A stretch of DNA of 64,000 bases, from assembly GCA_934437985.1 (NCBI GenBank), contig CAKSBI010000003.1:36663-100662 (forward strand), given 5' to 3'. Position numbers and translations under genes: made by a program. The notes beneath the pieces were generated by a model. That model was not told the DNA's origin, did no database searches, and was given only the letters and a program-made list of their open reading frames with translations. The stretch's first letter is position 1, and each line of letters starts with the position of its first letter. The stretch comes from an uncultured Lachnospiraceae bacterium (GTDB taxonomy: Bacteria; Bacillota; Clostridia; Lachnospirales; Lachnospiraceae). Of the stretch, positions 9,639 to 19,086 are shown piece by piece.

Positions 9639-9674
9639 AAAAAAGCGCCTTAGAGAATTATCTCTCTAAAGCGC
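9639..9674 (-). terminator. Intrinsic terminator in the glutamine synthetase leader
   Basis: On the minus strand GCGCTTTAGAGA pairs with TCTCTAAGGCGC around a six-base loop, followed by six T. It sits about 15-20 nt after the predicted start site of the glutamine synthetase promoter and ~140 nt before the ATG. It could be the MATE-gene terminator, but the promoter lies upstream of it, so it should also gate glutamine synthetase expression. Confidence 0.8.
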
Positions 9675-9693
9675 CCTTGCTTTTATGCTTTTA

Positions 9694-9721
9694 AGAATAC
9701 CACCTTTTTATAAAATGTCAA
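9694..9721 (-). promoter_or_regulatory. Promoter for glutamine synthetase
   Basis: -35 TTGACA (9716-9721), a 16-bp spacer and -10 TATTCT (9694-9699), read toward glnN. The start would fall near 9687, upstream of the leader hairpin, giving a ~190-nt untranslated leader. Confidence 0.6.
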
Positions 9722-9774
9722 GAGGTAAATTTAAATTTTTTATGGCTGTCCCTGAGCCATACCGGTAACCCAGG

Positions 9775-11151
9775 TTATTCCGGCTCTTCCACGCACCTTA
9801 ACTTAACAAATATCCTGTGCAGGAAAATAAGTGCACATATTGTTAATACGAATTCAGCGCAAAACTGTGCATACGCAAGACCATACAAACCAAACACGGC
9901 ATTAAGCACAAACAACGCAGGTATCTCAAGCACAATCTTTCTGGCAATGGCAAACACAAGTGAATTGATACCCATTCCACATGCCTGGAACACCCCTACT
10001 GCAAGAAAGTCAACAGCCAAAAATGGTGTACCAAGGCAAAGTCCCCGCAGCAGTCCGGTGCCATATCCGATAACCCCCGGATTATTAATAAATGCACCTA
10101 TCAGACTCTCCGCACCAACATAATACATAACCGACACTGCAACTAAAAAAGCAAAGGATATCCATCCTGTAAAACTTATCGTCTTTTTCATTCTGCTGCT
10201 ATTGCCGCTTGCATAATTGTAACTGATAAGCGGCATTACACCTTGTGACAGTCCCATGGCAGCATACATCGGAATCATACTGATCTTCTGCGCAATTCCA
10301 ATTGCTGCAACAGCATCAGCCCCATACTCAGCAGCAAAGTTATTCAGTACAGTCATTCCTGTAACATTCAGGAGATTCTGTATCGAAGCAGGAACCCCGA
10401 CACCAAATACCTCCTTTGCAATTCTTGCATTTATTGTGAGTTTGCGTGGATCAATACACACATATGACTTATTTCTCTTAACATATATCAGCACAAAGAA
10501 ATATGCACATGCCACACAGTTAGATATAAATGTTGCACAGCCCGCACCTGCAGAACCCATTCCCAGAAACTGCGGCAGTATAAATAACGGATCAAGAATC
10601 ATATTAAGAATACATCCACTCATGCTCCCGATACTCGCATGAAGTGATTCACCCTCTGAACGTACAAAATATGACATAACCATATTAAGAATTGATGGTA
10701 TTGCACCACATGTAACTGTCCAGAACATATATCCATCCGTTACATCAAAAGTATTCTTATCAGCACCAAGCAGCGTAAGAAGCGGTCCCTTCAGCACAGT
10801 ACATCCAACAGAGAAAATCAATCCACATACTATCGAACACCAGAACCCAAATGTTGAACTCCCCGATACCGTATCATAATCTTTTTTTCCAAGGGCACGG
10901 CTCATCATGCTTGAACAGCCCACACCAAACAGATTATTAATTGCATTAAACGCAAGCAGCACAGGCGCTGCCAGTGTTACTGCCGCATTCTGTACCGGAT
11001 CATCAAGCATTCCAACAAAATATGTATCCGCCAGATTATACAGCATCATTACCAGTGAGCCTATAACTGTAGGAACTGACAACTGCGCTACTGCTTTTGG
11101 TATTGATGTCCTTTCAAATAAATCTTCTTTGTCAAACTTACTGTTATCCAT
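9775..11151 (-). CDS. MATE family efflux transporter
   Basis: A 458-residue multidrug/toxin-extrusion-type membrane protein with about twelve helices in two repeated halves. The first half begins IPKAVAQLSVPTVIGSLVMMLYNLADTYFVG, a typical MATE opening; the second has VFGVGVPASIQNLLNVTG, the matching repeat. Substrate is not visible; members export cationic drugs or metabolites with Na+ or H+. The start is ATG with GGAAGGGGAG upstream. It lies between gdhA and glutamine synthetase, separated from gdhA by terminators, so it is probably a separate unit. Confidence 0.93.
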   Translation of the reverse strand: MDNSKFDKEDLFERTSIPKAVAQLSVPTVIGSLVMMLYNLADTYFVGMLDDPVQNAAVTLAAPVLLAFNAINNLFGVGCSSMMSRALGKKDYDTVSGSSTFGFWCSIVCGLIFSVGCTVLKGPLLTLLGADKNTFDVTDGYMFWTVTCGAIPSILNMVMSYFVRSEGESLHASIGSMSGCILNMILDPLFILPQFLGMGSAGAGCATFISNCVACAYFFVLIYVKRNKSYVCIDPRKLTINARIAKEVFGVGVPASIQNLLNVTGMTVLNNFAAEYGADAVAAIGIAQKISMIPMYAAMGLSQGVMPLISYNYASGNSSRMKKTISFTGWISFAFLVAVSVMYYVGAESLIGAFINNPGVIGYGTGLLRGLCLGTPFLAVDFLAVGVFQACGMGINSLVFAIARKIVLEIPALFVLNAVFGLYGLAYAQFCAEFVLTICALIFLHRIFVKLRCVEEPE

Positions 11152-11190
11152 AAAATGCTCCCCTTCCTTTGCATGATAAATATTCTTTAC

Positions 11191-11248
11191 AATAAAAAGG
11201 TGCTATACACCACCAAAAGAAAAGCCCCGGAAACATTTCCAGAGCCTT
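11191..11248 (-). terminator. Terminator(s) downstream of gdhA
   Basis: Two hairpins in series on the minus strand. The first (11221-11248) pairs AAGGCTCTGGAAA with TTTCCGGGGCTT and ends in TTTTCTTTT. The second is a short GGTG/CACC hairpin followed by T5 (11191-11214). They separate gdhA from the MATE gene. Confidence 0.8.
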
Positions 11249-11292
11249 CCCACATTATCATAATCTGTATTAACCTTATATCAATCCGTTAA

Positions 11293-12639
<1,347 letters not shown>

Positions 12640-12663
12640 CTATAAAATGAATTATTTATAGTA

Positions 12664-12757
12664 AGTATCGTTTGTATGAGAGCTGCTTCCCAATTCAGCT
12701 GACACAGATACTTAGTATACTAACATTACCATCAGCGGTGCCTATGGTAAAGTTAGT
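12664..12757 (-). promoter_or_regulatory. Two tandem hairpins in the gdhA leader
   Basis: Minus-strand RNA of the 140-nt gap would form hairpin 1 (12719-12757; TTTACCAT with ATGGTAA and ACTAAC with GTTAGT, 11-nt loop) and hairpin 2 (12664-12712; AGTATC with GATACT at the base, CAGCT with AGCTG inside). Neither has a T tract, so they are not plain terminators. They may be a regulatory leader, a protein site, or RNA-stabilising structures. Confidence 0.5.
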
Positions 12758-12769
12758 TCCCTATACATA

Positions 12770-14152
12770 TTACTTACTCTGAAGATACTCATGAATTCCC
12801 TTAGCTGCTGCTTTTCCTGCACCCATTGCAAGAATAACGGTAGCTGCACCGGTAACAGCATCACCACCGGCAAATACACCCTCTTTACTTGTCCTACCAA
12901 GCTCCTCATCCGCAACAATACAGCCTCTCTTATTAACATCAAGACCTTTTGTTGTTGACGTTATAAGTGGATTAGGTGATGTTCCAAGTGACATTATAAC
13001 CATATCCACATCTATTGTAAACTCTGAACCCGGAATCTCTTCAGGTCTTCTTCTTCCTGAAGCATCCGGCTCGCCAAGCTGCATCTTAATGCACTTAATG
13101 CCGTTAACCCATCCATCCTCATTGGTAAGTATCTCTGTCGGATTAGTAAGAAGGTCAAAAATAATTCCCTCTTCTTTTGCGTGGTGTACCTCCTCTGCCC
13201 TTGCAGGAAGCTCTTCTTCACTACGTCTGTATACAATATGTGTCTCCGCCCCAAGTCTCAGGGCTGTTCTTGCAGCGTCCATTGCAACGTTGCCGCCACC
13301 GACAACTGCAACCTTCTTACCTCTCATGATAGGGGTATTGGAATTCTCATCAAATGCCTTCATAAGGTTAGATCTTGTAAGATATTCATTGGCAGAAAAC
13401 ACACCATTAGCCTGCTCACCCGGAATTCCCATAAACTTAGGAAGTCCTGCACCGGAACCGATAAATACTGCCTCATATCCCTCTTCAAAAAGACTGTCAA
13501 TCGACACTGACTTACCTGCGATAACGTTGGTCTCAATCTCAACACCGAGTGCTTTAACATTCTCAATCTCTTTTTTTACAACCTTGTCCTTCGGAAGACG
13601 GAACTCAGGAATACCATACACAAGTACTCCCCCCGCCTCGTGAAGTGCTTCAAATATCGTTACTTTATAGCCAAGCTTCGCAAGATCCCCTGCACAGGTA
13701 AGACCCGCAGGACCTGAGCCGATAACAGCAACCCTTCTGCCATTAGTCTCAGCCGGTGCCTGAGGCTTAATACCATTGGCCTTAGCCCAGTCAGCGGTAA
13801 ATCTCTCAAGCTTACCGATAGATATCGCATCACCCTTGATGCCCCTTACGCACTTGCCCTCACACTGGCTCTCCTGAGGACAGACCCTTCCACAGATTGC
13901 AGGAAGTGCTGATGATTCACTAATAACATCAAATGCATCCTTAACATCACCGGTCTTAAGGTGGCCAATGAATTCAGGAATATTAATGGAAACAGGACAT
14001 CCCTCTATACACTTTGCATTCTTACAGCCAAGACATCTGGATGCCTCTGCCGTTGCTTCTTCAAGATTATATCCAAGACATACTTCATCAAAATTAGCTG
14101 CTCTTACCTTAGGATCCTGCTCCCTCACAGGCACTCTTTTCATAGCATCCAT
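12770..14152 (-). CDS. nfnB: NfnB / GltD-like NADPH oxidoreductase, large subunit
   Basis: 460 residues of the glutamate-synthase small-subunit family. The N-terminus has Cys clusters for two [4Fe-4S] centres (CLGCKNAKCIEGCPV and CGRVCPQESQCEGKC), then an FAD fold (VAVIGSGPAGLTCAGDLAKLG) near residue 145 and an NAD(P) fold (VAVVGGGNVAMDAAR) near residue 285, ending in the FAD-closing GGDAVTGAATV. Such proteins were often called homotetrameric glutamate synthase, but with an adjacent FAD/[2Fe-2S] partner they form NfnAB, which couples NADH, NADPH and ferredoxin. Its ATG shares a base with the stop of the partner gene (TAATG), so the two are translationally coupled. Bifurcating function is inferred from the pairing. 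Confidence 0.88.
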   Translation of the reverse strand: MDAMKRVPVREQDPKVRAANFDEVCLGYNLEEATAEASRCLGCKNAKCIEGCPVSINIPEFIGHLKTGDVKDAFDVISESSALPAICGRVCPQESQCEGKCVRGIKGDAISIGKLERFTADWAKANGIKPQAPAETNGRRVAVIGSGPAGLTCAGDLAKLGYKVTIFEALHEAGGVLVYGIPEFRLPKDKVVKKEIENVKALGVEIETNVIAGKSVSIDSLFEEGYEAVFIGSGAGLPKFMGIPGEQANGVFSANEYLTRSNLMKAFDENSNTPIMRGKKVAVVGGGNVAMDAARTALRLGAETHIVYRRSEEELPARAEEVHHAKEEGIIFDLLTNPTEILTNEDGWVNGIKCIKMQLGEPDASGRRRPEEIPGSEFTIDVDMVIMSLGTSPNPLITSTTKGLDVNKRGCIVADEELGRTSKEGVFAGGDAVTGAATVILAMGAGKAAAKGIHEYLQSK

Positions 14153-15039
14153 TATCTGTCACCTCCGCAATTACCACATCCACCATGATGTGTGTCTCCT
14201 TCTTGAGCCTTAAGGAAAGCTCTTCCTTCTGCCGTCCTGTATATCTGCTGTCTCTTCATAGCCTGATCAAAATCTACAAGATGTCCGTCAAACTCCGGAC
14301 CATCAACACAGGCAAACTTAACCTCATCACCTACAGTAACACGACATCCGCCACACATACCGGTACCATCCACCATTATCGGATTAAGGCTTACAATGGT
14401 TGGAAGCTCAAGCTCCTTAGTAAGCTTACATACAAACTTCATCATGATCATAGGACCGATGGCGATACACACATCATACCTTGTGCCTGCATCGTACAGC
14501 TTCTGGATTGAATTAGTAACCATTCCGTGGTCACCATATGAACCGTCATCTGTTGTTATATAAAGATTACCTGCCACAGACTTCATCATATCTTCAAGTA
14601 TCAGAAGCTCTTTATTCTTGGCTCCAACGATCACATCTGCAGCAACACCCTGCTCATGCAGCCACTTTACCTGTGGGTATACAGGGGCAGTACCAACACC
14701 GCCTGCAACAAATAATATCTTCTTATCCTTAAGCTCATCTGTTGAAAGCTCTGTAAGCTCAGATGGCTTTCCAAGTGGTCCGACAAAATCCTTTACACTG
14801 TCTCCTGCCTTAAGGTCTGCAAGCATCTTTGTACCTGCCCCGACAATCTGGAATACAATTGTAACGGTTCCTTTTTCCCTCGAATAATCACATATTGTAA
14901 GAGGAATACGCTCCGAATCCTCATCTGCACGAAGAATAATAAACTGTCCCGGAAGGCATGCAGCCGCAACACGGGGAGCTTCAATCTCCATGAGATATAT
15001 GTTATCTGTCAACATCTCATCTTTTAATATTTTGTACAT
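14152..15039 (-). CDS. nfnA: NfnA / ferredoxin-NADP reductase small subunit
   Basis: 295 residues, similar to the small subunit of NADH-dependent ferredoxin:NADP oxidoreductase and to dihydroorotate dehydrogenase electron-transfer subunits. It has the ferredoxin-reductase FAD domain (GQFIILRADEDSERIPLTI), an NAD-binding part (LFVAGGVGTAPVYPQVK), and a C-terminal [2Fe-2S] site with Cys in GMCGGCRVTVGD and FACVDGPEF. The C-terminus is a His/Gly/Cys-rich tail. The ATG at 15037-15039 is preferred over the TTG at 15046-15048, because the GGAGAG site is too close to the TTG. A good promoter lies 50 bp upstream. It heads an apparent nfnA-nfnB(-gdhA) unit. Confidence 0.88.
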   Translation of the reverse strand: MYKILKDEMLTDNIYLMEIEAPRVAAACLPGQFIILRADEDSERIPLTICDYSREKGTVTIVFQIVGAGTKMLADLKAGDSVKDFVGPLGKPSELTELSTDELKDKKILFVAGGVGTAPVYPQVKWLHEQGVAADVIVGAKNKELLILEDMMKSVAGNLYITTDDGSYGDHGMVTNSIQKLYDAGTRYDVCIAIGPMIMMKFVCKLTKELELPTIVSLNPIMVDGTGMCGGCRVTVGDEVKFACVDGPEFDGHLVDFDQAMKRQQIYRTAEGRAFLKAQEGDTHHGGCGNCGGDR

Positions 15040-15091
15040 GACTATCAATCTCTCCTATCTTCCTTCTTAACCGATGTCCTAATCAAAAGGA

Positions 15092-15120
15092 AGTATATCA
15101 CATTAGTTTTTTCATTACAA
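15092..15120 (-). promoter_or_regulatory. Promoter for nfnAB
   Basis: -35 TTGTAA (15115-15120), 17-bp spacer and -10 TATACT (15092-15097), with a TGTGA stretch just before the -10. Confidence 0.6.
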
Positions 15121-15218
15121 GGTGTGAAAAAATTACTTTTTTCTTAATTCTTAGATATTATCCGCAATTTTTCACCCAATACACCGCACAAGGTACACAA
15201 TTGCCGTACCTCATCTGT

Positions 15219-15872
15219 TTACAGTATAACCGCAAGACTGTCTGTAATAAAGCCTTCCTCAAAGTAATAATCAGCGAGCTGCTTTATATCTTCCGGATTA
15301 CCTGCCTGCTTATCTTCCACGGCTATTACCGTATACCCTGCATCTTTTGCAGACCTGACCGCATACAGCGAATCTTCAAATATAACAGTATTTTCTTTAG
15401 TTGTCCCAAGCGACTTCATTGCCTCATCAAATATAAGCGGACTTTCCTTGCCTGCCCCGACCTCATTACATGTAAAAATCCCGTCAAAGTATTTATCAAT
15501 ACCGTTATTCTTCAATGCACCTTCAATCAGATAACGGTCCGTCGCCGTGGCAATGCACATTTTTACCCCTGCTGCAGACAGCCTTTCAAGCAGTTCACGG
15601 ATTCCGGGCTTAAGTGCTTCCTCATTCATATAAAAATGCTCAATCATTCCATTGATCCTGTCAACAATCTCGTCCACTGACATCGGAACATCACATTCTT
15701 CCTTATAATATACTGCTGCATCATACAGACTCATCGAACGGAGCCTCTCCTCTGTATCTTCTTTTGGACTTATATTAACTGACGCAAGAAATCTTAATCC
15801 GACATTCTTCCAGACCGGCATTGAATCAAGAAGTGTTCCGTCAACATCAAATATAACACCTTTTACTTTCAT
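15219..15872 (-). CDS. HAD-superfamily hydrolase (phosphatase or phosphoglucomutase-like)
   Basis: A 217-residue HAD subfamily IA protein. Motif I FDVDGTLLDSMP holds the nucleophile and acid/base Asp pair. A four-helix cap follows (residues ~20-90). Motif II is CIATATDR, motif III has Lys in GAGKESPLIF, and motif IV is VIFEDSLYAVRSAKDAG. Substrate cannot be told. The start chosen is ATG at 15870-15872, just before the hydrophobic strand of motif I, with AAGGA upstream; the longer open frame adds a hydrophobic, unsupported leader. It has its own promoter and no clear link to its neighbours. Confidence 0.88.
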   Translation of the reverse strand: MKVKGVIFDVDGTLLDSMPVWKNVGLRFLASVNISPKEDTEERLRSMSLYDAAVYYKEECDVPMSVDEIVDRINGMIEHFYMNEEALKPGIRELLERLSAAGVKMCIATATDRYLIEGALKNNGIDKYFDGIFTCNEVGAGKESPLIFDEAMKSLGTTKENTVIFEDSLYAVRSAKDAGYTVIAVEDKQAGNPEDIKQLADYYFEEGFITDSLAVIL

Positions 15873-15904
15873 CACTATCAACATCCTTATATTTATTTCA
15901 AATA

Positions 15905-15933
15905 AGTATAACAACACATTATTTTAATATCAA
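15905..15933 (-). promoter_or_regulatory. Promoter for the HAD hydrolase
   Basis: -35 TTGATA (15928-15933), 17-bp spacer, -10 TATACT (15905-15910), read on the minus strand. Confidence 0.55.
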
Positions 15934-16023
15934 TAATATTATAAAAATATTATAAAACAACTTAAAACCCATAACATTTTGCAATGTTTTATTAACCTTT
16001 TGCAACCAATTTTCCATTCAATA

Positions 16024-16051
16024 TTGACATTGTGCTATTAAGTGTTAAAAT
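16024..16051 (+). promoter_or_regulatory. Promoter for the CBM9-like secreted protein
   Basis: -35 TTGACA (16024-16029), 16-bp spacer, -10 TAAAAT (16046-16051), about 30 bp before the chosen ATG. Confidence 0.6.
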
Positions 16052-16083
16052 ATTATGAACAAAATAAAGAAAGGATGACTAAA

Positions 16084-17877
16084 ATGATTAAAGTAACAAT
16101 CAAAAAGGCCGCAGCATTAACACTTGCGATGGCGATGGTTGTTTCTGCAGCACCGGCAGATAATGCAGAAGCAGCTAAAAAACCTGCCCTCAGCAGGACA
16201 AAAGCTACCATCAATGTAGGAAAATCCGTAAAGATTACGCTTAAGAATGGTGCTAAGAAAGCCCGGGTAACCTGGACAACAAGCAAAAAGAAGGTTGCTG
16301 TTATCAGCAAATCCTCTGCCAAAGGAAACAAGGCTTATGCAACCATCAAAGGAAAATCAAAAGGAAAGGCTGTTATCAAAGCAGTATACAAGCTTGGCAA
16401 GTCTAAAAAGACGCTTAAATGTAGGGTAACAGTTAACAAGGCATCCAGGAGGAATACCGTAACAGCTGCAACATCTTCACCGGCTGCAACTAATGTTCCG
16501 GCTGCCTCAACAGCTCCAGCTAATGCTACTGCAACACCTTCAGCTACTACAGAAGCAAGCGCAGTTCCATCAGCTACAGCAACGGCAACAAAGACACCAA
16601 AGCCTACTGCAAAACCTACTGCAAAGCCTACTGCAACACCTTCACCTATCCCATATACTTATGTATCTGACATATCAGAGCCTTTAGACTTCGAGTCAAG
16701 ATATGATACAGACAGTAATGAATGTGCTTCCGAGATAACAGGTGGTGCCCTTGTATTCGGTGAAGGTAAGGCAAGCACACTTCTTAACCTTCCTGGATGT
16801 ACTAATGCAGACGGAGAGTATGCTCCTGCTGACGCATATGTCCTTGTATATGTTAAAGGTACATACACAGGTACTAACGGATTTGCACTTGAAGTTGGTA
16901 ATGGGTGGGAATCATATCTCGTACCTGACAACAATATGGTAAGCGAAAACAAGCAGTTTGTATTCCCTGCCGACCATGCACAGGGTGAATTCTCTGAGGT
17001 ATACTATGGCAAATACTCAGATGCATTAAGCGGGTTCGGTATTAAATCACTTAATGACAAACCGGCTACAGGTGTAGCTATCAAAGAGATCAGGGTTCAG
17101 TTCTGCGGATTCCCACCAAAATTCACAGAGGATAATGAGCTTATCATTCCGGGTCATGAGCCATATGACGGATATATGGGAGTATTCAAGATTCCTTTTA
17201 AGACAGATAAAAAAGACGGTGATGTTGTTGGTGCCGAGGTTATGGTCAATGACTGTTCTAATGGCCACAGAAATGGTTCCCTTAACCTCTTCGCACCCGG
17301 ACGCAACACTAAAGATGACAATGGAAATACTATATACAAAGAGCCTTACTTCTCAGCAGCCCTTTTTGGCGATGTAGTCCTTAAGGATACGTTACCTGCA
17401 GATGAAGCTCCTGCAAAGACTGCTTATGCGGCTAAGATTGCCAAAGATCTTACAATTGACGAAGATGGCAATGCTGCTGTTGATGAAGTATGGGATAGTA
17501 TCCCTGAGATTAAGATAACAGACTTCACACTTTTCGATCAGGAATATGCCGATGCCAAGCAGAGCGTAACTGATGCTTCAGTTAAGTTTGCATGGACAGA
17601 AAAGTATCTGTATATATTAGTTTCTGTTACAGACCCTGACTTTGAAAATGTTTCAGAAAGTAATGAAGACTTCCAGCGTGATTCAATTGAGATCTACTTC
17701 GATGAGACACGTGCAAGAAACACAGAAACCGGCGAAGTTGAAGCTGCATATGATGATGACTGCTTCCAGTACAGACAGCCATACAATAATATGGGAATTA
17801 ACGAAGACAGGGGTAACAATTACCTTAATACAGGTTACAATGTTGAATCTGCTTCAAGATTCTTTAAAATTAACTAA
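16084..17877 (+). CDS. Secreted carbohydrate-binding protein (Ig-like plus CBM9-like)
   Basis: A 597-residue exported protein. The ATG at 16084, nine bases after AAAGG, gives a clear signal peptide (KKAAALTLAMAMVVSAAPA). Residues ~40-130 are a Lys-rich Ig-like (Big_2-type) domain of the kind common in Lachnospiraceae wall proteins. A Pro/Thr/Ala linker follows (~135-200). A beta-sandwich-like region spans ~205-350, and the C-terminal ~230 residues resemble family 9 carbohydrate-binding modules of xylanases: VKFAWTEKYLYILVSVTDPDF and DSIEIYFDE. There is no catalytic module, so it likely binds plant polysaccharide at the cell surface. It is one of only two plus-strand genes and is a single-gene unit between its promoter and terminator. 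Confidence 0.75.
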   Translation: MIKVTIKKAAALTLAMAMVVSAAPADNAEAAKKPALSRTKATINVGKSVKITLKNGAKKARVTWTTSKKKVAVISKSSAKGNKAYATIKGKSKGKAVIKAVYKLGKSKKTLKCRVTVNKASRRNTVTAATSSPAATNVPAASTAPANATATPSATTEASAVPSATATATKTPKPTAKPTAKPTATPSPIPYTYVSDISEPLDFESRYDTDSNECASEITGGALVFGEGKASTLLNLPGCTNADGEYAPADAYVLVYVKGTYTGTNGFALEVGNGWESYLVPDNNMVSENKQFVFPADHAQGEFSEVYYGKYSDALSGFGIKSLNDKPATGVAIKEIRVQFCGFPPKFTEDNELIIPGHEPYDGYMGVFKIPFKTDKKDGDVVGAEVMVNDCSNGHRNGSLNLFAPGRNTKDDNGNTIYKEPYFSAALFGDVVLKDTLPADEAPAKTAYAAKIAKDLTIDEDGNAAVDEVWDSIPEIKITDFTLFDQEYADAKQSVTDASVKFAWTEKYLYILVSVTDPDFENVSESNEDFQRDSIEIYFDETRARNTETGEVEAAYDDDCFQYRQPYNNMGINEDRGNNYLNTGYNVESASRFFKIN

Positions 17878-17920
17878 GAATATACACAAACTCTGCTTAA
17901 CAGCACTGTGACAACAAAGA

Positions 17921-17963
17921 AAATAGATGCCCTGCAACATTGACCTGCAGGACATCTATTTTT
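17921..17963. terminator. Bidirectional terminator between convergent genes
   Basis: AAATAGATG and CATCTATTTTT flank CCTGCA...TGCAGG, giving a long hairpin with a short loop and a T run on the plus strand and an A run on the other side. It ends the CBM9 gene and probably also the long minus-strand polymer operon coming the other way. Confidence 0.85.
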
Positions 17964-17987
17964 ATTATGCATTTATTTTGCTATGCA

Positions 17988-18251
17988 CTAAGCGTTATCA
18001 TCAATACTGTCATACATTGGACAGGATGGGTCAGTTACCCCCTGCACACTCTCTTCTACGGCAATCTCCGATATCCGTGCAGTCTCCTTTACCGCATCCT
18101 CGTACCCTGTCAGTGCAGCAAAGGACGCAAACTGCGCAGCCCTGTCTGACATTGACATACACTGTCTTCCGGACACAGGCCGCCCAAGATTGATTATATC
18201 ATCATACTTTTTATTATCATTACCCTGAATACTGTCTTTATTCCGGATCAT
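17988..18251 (-). CDS. YolD-like small protein
   Basis: An 87-residue protein with the conserved core KYDDIINL...MSMSDRAAQFASFAALTGYEDAVKETAR, matching the YolD-like family. In Firmicutes these are usually paired with Y-family (DinB/UmuC-type) polymerases and are thought to be a UmuD-like partner. No polymerase gene is near; it instead follows the phosphoglycosyl transferase. The ATG at 18249-18251 lies inside the last codons of that gene (14-bp overlap), pointing to coupled translation. A longer frame starts at 18275 without better support. The family call rests on recognising the motif; its role here is unknown. Confidence 0.7.
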   Translation of the reverse strand: MIRNKDSIQGNDNKKYDDIINLGRPVSGRQCMSMSDRAAQFASFAALTGYEDAVKETARISEIAVEESVQGVTDPSCPMYDSIDDNA

Positions 18252-18939
18252 CACAATCACCAAATACTGATACAACCGTATCTACGATTGTATATATATC
18301 ATTAATAAGGCTGAATCTTCTTAAACTTCTGAGATTATACTTCATCTTACCTGGCAGGACTTTATGAGTATATACATAATCTACATCTTCTGCACCGGAT
18401 AAAAGTCTGTCCTCATCTTTATATCTTATACTTGCATCAGAAGTGATCCCTGCCGGCATAAGCAGCGTAGCCATCATAGCCGGTGTATATGCGTCAACAT
18501 ACTTCCTGACTTCCGGTCTCGTACCAACAAAGCTCATATCCCCTTTAAGGACATTGATAAGCTGCGGCAGTTCATCAAGCCGTAGTCCCCTGAGCTTCTT
18601 TCCTGCATCAGTTATCCTGCTGTCCCCGGCAACCGTTACCCTGCTTCCCTTCTGTTCGGCAAGGTCAACCATTGTTCTGAACTTGTAGATTGTGAAATCT
18701 TTATCAAACGCTGTAACTCTTGTCTGTCTGAATAACACCGGTCCCTTTGAATCAAGCTTTATCCATACTGCAAGCACGGCAAATACAGGTGCAAGTACAA
18801 CTAAAAGCACAGCTGCCATGATAACATCAGCAGCTCTTTTTATCTTCAGGCTTAACTCCTTTTTCTTTAAAATGTCATAATACTTACGTACATAATCATT
18901 ATGCATGCTTTCAGGAAGCTCATCCCAGTCAGGTAACAT
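18238..18939 (-). CDS. Phosphoglycosyl transferase (Bac_transf family) priming a lipid-linked glycan
   Basis: A 233-residue monotopic phosphoglycosyl transferase that would move a sugar-1-phosphate from a UDP-sugar to undecaprenyl phosphate. One hydrophobic re-entrant helix (VIMAAVLLVVLAPVFAVLAV) is followed by FRQTRVTAFDKDFTIYKFRTM, the Asp-Glu catalytic dyad region LRLDELPQLINVLKGDMSFVGTRPE, and a family C-terminus. It is close in size to PglC-type enzymes rather than the large WbaP type. It lies downstream of a DegT aminotransferase and a CapD dehydratase, the usual makers of its amino-sugar substrate. It starts at ATG after GGGAGGG. Confidence 0.9.
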   Translation of the reverse strand: MLPDWDELPESMHNDYVRKYYDILKKKELSLKIKRAADVIMAAVLLVVLAPVFAVLAVWIKLDSKGPVLFRQTRVTAFDKDFTIYKFRTMVDLAEQKGSRVTVAGDSRITDAGKKLRGLRLDELPQLINVLKGDMSFVGTRPEVRKYVDAYTPAMMATLLMPAGITSDASIRYKDEDRLLSGAEDVDYVYTHKVLPGKMKYNLRSLRRFSLINDIYTIVDTVVSVFGDCDDPE

Positions 18940-18993
18940 AATATTCCCTCCCCATTGATGACCGGATACTTATATTAATTTCATATTTTCCGA

Positions 18994-19086
18994 CACTGGA
19001 TACTTTATTACTACACATCATTTTACACTATATACTTACAATTATTACACGTCTTTGGTCACTGTATACTTTTTAACACATCATTA
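18994..19086. repeat. Degenerate duplication of the aminotransferase 3' end
   Basis: A ~28-bp sequence with CACTG-ATACTTT...ACACATCATT occurs in the gap (about 18994-19023) and again over the aminotransferase stop and last codons (about 19060-19086), with a few gaps and mismatches. It looks like a decayed partial duplication of the gene end. Confidence 0.45.

Noticed and set aside
15037..15048. TTG start for nfnA
   Set aside because: It lies only one base after the GGAGAG site; the ATG nine bases on has better spacing and fits the family N-terminus.
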